Assembly (NCBI GenBank): GCA_963930775.1
Contig: OZ005694.1
Span: 8,386,899-8,450,898, forward strand
From: Cliona cf. orientalis
Taxonomy: Eukaryota; Porifera; Demospongiae; Clionaida; Clionaidae
Direction: 5' to 3'
DNA: 64,000 bases
A program made the translations under genes and the position numbers. The notes below the pieces were generated by a model that worked only from the letters and a program-made list of their open reading frames with translations, was not told where the DNA came from and made no database searches. Shown piece by piece: positions 61,367 through 64,000 of the stretch (positions are counted from its first letter, which is position 1; each line of letters begins with the position of its first letter).

Positions 61367-63041
61367 TGCAGTTGCCAATGGTCTCCAGTATGAGTGTGTG
61401 TACCAGGTGATGGAGGACTTTCCTCCCAACAGTGACTCCTCCAATGTGGTGCTCAAGAGTGGGGACAGAATCATCCAGGTAAGACTCACTCTTGAAATTA
61501 ATGGCTACTTGATGCAATTATGAAGTGAGAGAGAGAGAGGGTGGGAGAGGGAGAGAGAGAGAATGAGAGAGAGAGGGGGGAGGGAGGGGAGAGAGAAAAG
61601 ATGAAAGTAGAAAATGGGAGAGATAGACTAAAAATTGACTAAAATCACATCAATTTTCACATCATCATCATCTTTAGGTTGGTGACCACCTTGTGCGTGA
61701 TAAAGGACCCGAAGACTTTGCCGAGATTCTCCGCACCGAGGCCTCCCACGGCACCACCGTCAAGATCCTCCCCCAACTCTCCTCCTCCACTGGCGGTAGC
61801 ACCAGCGTCCACAGCATTGCCTCGTCCATTGGGTACAGCTCCCTCGACGTGGCCGAGAGGAAACAGCTGGTGAGGAGACAGAGCGACAGAGAGATGGCAT
61901 CGTCCCTCACAACCAAGGTCACCAATCTCCTCACGATGAAGGCTTCCATGTAAGCAAGGGGTTTAAATTTATTATTCATGTAGGTACATGTAGATCTATA
62001 TGAGAGCAGCTCAACTTCACTTTCTCTCTCTCTCTTTCTTTTCTCCTTTAGCTACCCTCGCAGTGTGACTGTTCCCTTCGTGGCCGGTGAGGGGTGGGGC
62101 TTCGAGGTTACCGGGGGCAACGCTGTCGGCATCTTCATTTCAAAAGTCAGCAGCAGCAGAAAAGAGCTCCTGGTAAGAGAAATACACATGCACCATGTAC
62201 ATACATGTACATGTAATTATACATTACTTTCTTGTAAAAGTTATGATATTGTGTTGATGTTGCTGTTTATTTTTGCAGGTCGGTGACCAAGTTCTGGAGC
62301 TCGGCGGTCAAAGTACAGTTGGCATGAGCCACTACGAGGCCACCAGCATCCTTCGCTCCTCCAAGGACAAGATCCAGCTCAGAGTGGCTGAGAATACTGC
62401 CAGTAAGTCTGGGTGGGCTTTATTTAGAACCAGCCCAGAACATATCTGTACATGTATTAATTATGACAAAAAAAACTCATTTTGCAGAATTCACTGCTAT
62501 CAAAGATCAATTCGAACTCGAATCCTACTATATTCGGAGCCACGTTGACCACACCCCCAGCGACTCCAAGGACATGCCCCTGAAGAAGGGTGGCATAGTT
62601 CGCGTGGTCAACACGGTCCTATTCCCAGGCTACTGGCTGGCATGGAGTGTGGACCCCAACACAGGAATGGATCTTGACCTGCGTAGGATCCCATCCCCTT
62701 CTGCGTAAGTGCCCGAGTTTGGTACAAGTATAATATGCTTACAATTTCGTGATAGTTCAGGCATAGCCTATACTATAATAACATAAGATGGAGGCCTTCA
62801 CATTCATTCATGTCTATGTTGATATAATATAGCAGCATATAGCAGCCAAACTGTACTCATTCACACAATGTCATGGGTTCTGTTTAGGCATATGGGATAA
62901 TTCAGATTATTGCTTCCTAGGTTTGGAAATTAACTTACAATGACTCTTTTTTTTTTCTCCTGTAGGGCCAAGCAGCTCCACGGCAAAGACGTCTACGAGG
63001 CAGTCAGCGCCCCCCAGCCACAGAACATTGCAGTTTCGTAA
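46695..63041 (+). CDS. DBB/TIG-ankyrin-coiled-coil-PDZ-PDZ-SH3 scaffold protein (novel architecture)
   Basis: Twenty-one coding exons: 46695-46898, 47726-47830, 48603-48738, 49264-49343, 49492-49552, 49771-49980, 50220-50368, 51510-51611, 54061-54133, 55374-55417, 56327-56474, 58378-58932, 59122-59322, 60087-60301, 60595-60733, 61372-61478, 61678-61949, 62052-62172, 62279-62402, 62488-62704, 62966-63041. All phases agree; the sum is 3339 bases, 1112 residues. Start chosen as the first in-frame ATG (MSMMYMNPP). Domains: residues about 25-150 a Trp/charged region I do not recognise; 150-370 Gln/Ser/Tyr/Pro-rich, probably disordered; 374-465 an Ig-like TIG/DBB fold ([11 protein letters not shown] to STEFTYF); 525-580 ankyrin-like helices ([15 protein letters not shown]); Gly-rich insert 489-518; 599-650 coiled coil; PDZ1 about 793-877 (no clear GLGF loop); PDZ2 about 935-1015 (GWGFEV); SH3 about 1016-1090 (SYYIRSH, WLAWSVD) of ZO/CARMA type; no guanylate-kinase domain. 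Probably an adaptor at membranes or junctions; function inferred. Confidence 0.88.
47874..47960 (+). repeat. (GA)n tract after exon 2 donor of the scaffold gene
   Basis: Begins 44 bases after the donor at 47831. Purine-only on the transcribed-sense strand. Confidence 0.9.
50484..50577 (+). repeat. (AG)n microsatellite, about 94 bp
   Basis: Nearly pure AG run in intron 7 of the scaffold gene; a shorter AG run begins six bases after the exon 7 donor (50374-50391). Confidence 0.95.
51668..51790. mobile_element. 123-bp MITE with CAGGGTTTATTTCAGG ends
   Basis: Left CAGGGTTTATTTCAGGAGGC, right GGCCCCCTGAAATAAACCCTG: inverted over about 20 bases. In intron 8 of the scaffold gene, about 57 bases after the donor. 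Confidence 0.75.
53148..53252 (+). repeat. (CT)n tract in intron 8 of the scaffold gene
   Basis: Imperfect CT repeat of about 105 bases in the middle of the intron. Confidence 0.9.
53591..53763. mobile_element. MITE with TTACYGTATAGCCRG ends
   Basis: Left TTACTGTATAGCCAGAAATA, right TTTTCCGGCTATACGGTAA, inverted with few mismatches. The interior repeats ATTAAATTTGGYGG. A partial relative (TATAGCCGGAAAAAGTGGC) is at 59040-59060. Confidence 0.65.
54483..54550. repeat. Fragment of the 26349-26829 foldback family
   Basis: GATGACCCAACCCCTTCCC, GGCAAATTGCC and AAAACTTTGGTTGCTRGG match the minus-strand reading of 26515-26575. In intron 9 of the scaffold gene. Confidence 0.65.
56219..56325 (+). repeat. 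(CT)n tract abutting the acceptor of exon 11
   Basis: Runs into the TCTCAG acceptor, so it serves as the polypyrimidine tract of intron 10. A GA tract lies in the same intron at 55593-55625. Confidence 0.9.
56588..56659 (+). repeat. (TC)n microsatellite in intron 11
   Basis: About 72 bases of TC about 115 bases after the exon 11 donor. Confidence 0.95.
60760..60828 (+). repeat. (GA)n tract near the 5' end of intron 15
   Basis: Starts about 27 bases after the exon 15 donor and is complementary to the CT tract at the 3' end of the same intron. Confidence 0.9.
61304..61363 (+). repeat. (TC)n tract abutting the acceptor of exon 16
   Basis: About 60 bases of TC ending eight bases before the CAG acceptor of exon 16. 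Confidence 0.95.
62788..62860. repeat. GATGGAGGCCTTCAT repeat family, copy 3
   Basis: GATGGAGGCCTTCACATTCA and TCATGTCTATGTTGATA, then AGCAGCCAAACTGTACT. In the last intron of the scaffold gene. Confidence 0.65.
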
Positions 63042-63782
63042 AAATTAGTTATATACTCCATCACACGCTTCAAGCTATTATGTTGTCATTTTTTGAGACT
63101 CTTCTACAGAGCAAACCCTTCAATTCTTTTATTTCGCAGCATATTATTTGCATGTCAATTTTCTTCTATGTTATATCCTTATTTTCATGATGAACTTTTT
63201 TTATGCACCTACATGATTGTACATGTATATCCATCCATCTTGTCTTGATCATAATTAAAATTATTTTATCTTTGTTAATTAGTGCTGTTCCATCAATCCC
63301 TAATAATTAATTGATTGTTGTAATTATAAGGCAGTATTGAACTTTCAATGTTGTTTTGTTGTCTTTTTCAGATTCAATTGGTGTTGATAATTATTGTTGG
63401 TATATATAATATAAAAGCAGCATAATATTATACTTGGACTCATGGGTAGTCTCATGAACCAGACCACTCCCTCCGCGCTGCTGGATGTATTGCATCACCA
63501 GCAAATACATCCAGTGCTGTGAAGGGAGTGGTCTGGTTCACGTGTATGACACTAGACTCATGGGCTTGTCATGATATGTATAGACCGGAGTACACTATCT
63601 ATAGCTATTTAATACAGGTGATCTGACATACTGTTTTAGTGACTTTTGCGAAGGCTCACCCCACACAGATGAGTTTCATCACCACTAGTACAACAATCAC
63701 ATCATTATTATAGATAGTCACAAACTTAATTATGCAGCAGATCAACAGACTATATACTAAGCGATTATTAATTATTGCCAAG
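63042..63782. other. 3' UTR and convergent spacer after the scaffold gene
   Basis: AT-rich. A variant poly(A) signal ATTAAA is at 63254-63259, about 215 bases after the stop, followed by a T/GT-rich stretch. It contains the inverted-repeat element 63447-63554. No ORF supported. Confidence 0.5.
63447..63554. mobile_element. Small MITE with 10-bp target duplication
   Basis: Begins TAGTCTCATGAACCAGACCA and ends with the inverted counterpart GGTCTGGTTCACGTG...GACACTA. Flanked by GACTCATGGG at 63437-63446 and 63555-63564. The TAGTCTC end and the duplication size relate it to the element at 24960-25308. Confidence 0.75.
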
Positions 63783-63933
63783 CTAGATTTCGTCTAGGTG
63801 TTCTGTAGAGCCCATTGGAGTGTGGACCTGGGACCCAGGGTCAGTATGGAGCTGGAGGCTCTCATTCCAGCCACGCCCACCGGAAGTGATGGCACTAGCT
63901 TCAAGAGTGGACCGAAGAATGTCTGGATTGGAT
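63783..63933 (-). CDS. Probable last coding exon of a convergent minus-strand gene
   Basis: On the minus strand an acceptor with a pyrimidine-rich lead (TTTCAG, 63934-63939) is followed by an open frame of about 49 codons, starting SNPDILRSTLEASAITSGG and ending STEHLDEI before TAG at 63783-63785. Base composition is clearly richer in GC than the flanks, as in coding exons elsewhere in the window. No family is recognised. The opposite strand is also open here, so orientation rests on the splice site and stop. The rest of the gene would lie beyond the right edge. Confidence 0.5.
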
Positions 63934-64000
63934 CTGAAATAATGATATCAACAGTTATTACTTCATACTACTATTACGAGCTGCAAAGCTAATAAAAATG

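Noticed and set aside
1-64000. CRISPR array, prokaryotic operon or phage
   Set aside because: Repeats are microsatellites or inverted-repeat elements; genes are intron-split and metazoan.

Overview
The window is eukaryotic nuclear DNA. Genes are split by GT-AG introns, intergenic DNA is AT-rich, there are long (CT)n/(GA)n tracts, and many short non-autonomous inverted-repeat elements sit in introns. The gene content (ZO/CARMA-like PDZ-SH3 module, DBB-ankyrin region, M13 ectopeptidases, cyclophilin A) is metazoan. Compact multi-exon genes, very frequent TAGCTA/GCATGC/ACATGT palindromic words and the divergence of the proteins suggest an early-branching animal, most likely a sponge. The phylum is an inference; no marker here proves it.

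Layout. (1) 1-35.4 kb: three tandem, head-to-tail, minus-strand genes for M13 (neprilysin/ECE-like) type II membrane zinc metallopeptidases, called A (3' part outside the window), B and C. They share exon order, splice phases, promoter layout and 5' flanks. B and C are the closer pair, and B looks damaged in one conserved exon. Their introns hold most of the foldback and MITE-like elements. (2) 37.1-43.4 kb: a minus-strand protein kinase gene with a long C-terminal region I do not recognise. (3) 44.0-45.7 kb: a minus-strand cyclophilin A gene of 5 coding exons (164 aa), with an in-frame basic 49-residue upstream extension. (4) 46.7-63.0 kb: a plus-strand gene of 21 coding exons whose splice phases all agree, giving a 1112-residue protein: unknown N-terminal region, Tyr/Ser/Pro-rich linker, TIG/DBB-like domain, ankyrin-like helices, coiled coil, PDZ, PDZ, ZO/CARMA-type SH3. 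It is transcribed divergently from the cyclophilin gene. (5) 63.8-63.9 kb: a probable last exon of a minus-strand gene that converges on gene 4.

The most striking item is gene 4. It joins the DBB-ankyrin-coiled-coil core typical of Dof/BCAP/BANK signalling adaptors to the PDZ-SH3 core typical of ZO/CARMA/Dlg5 scaffolds, with no guanylate-kinase domain. Other notable items: complementary GA and CT tracts at opposite ends of two of its introns, transposon insertions whose empty sites survive in paralogous copies, a 13-base word present six times, and a near-identical exon shared by peptidase genes B and C. The genes do not form an operon-like unit; apart from the tandem peptidase array their adjacency has no evident functional meaning.
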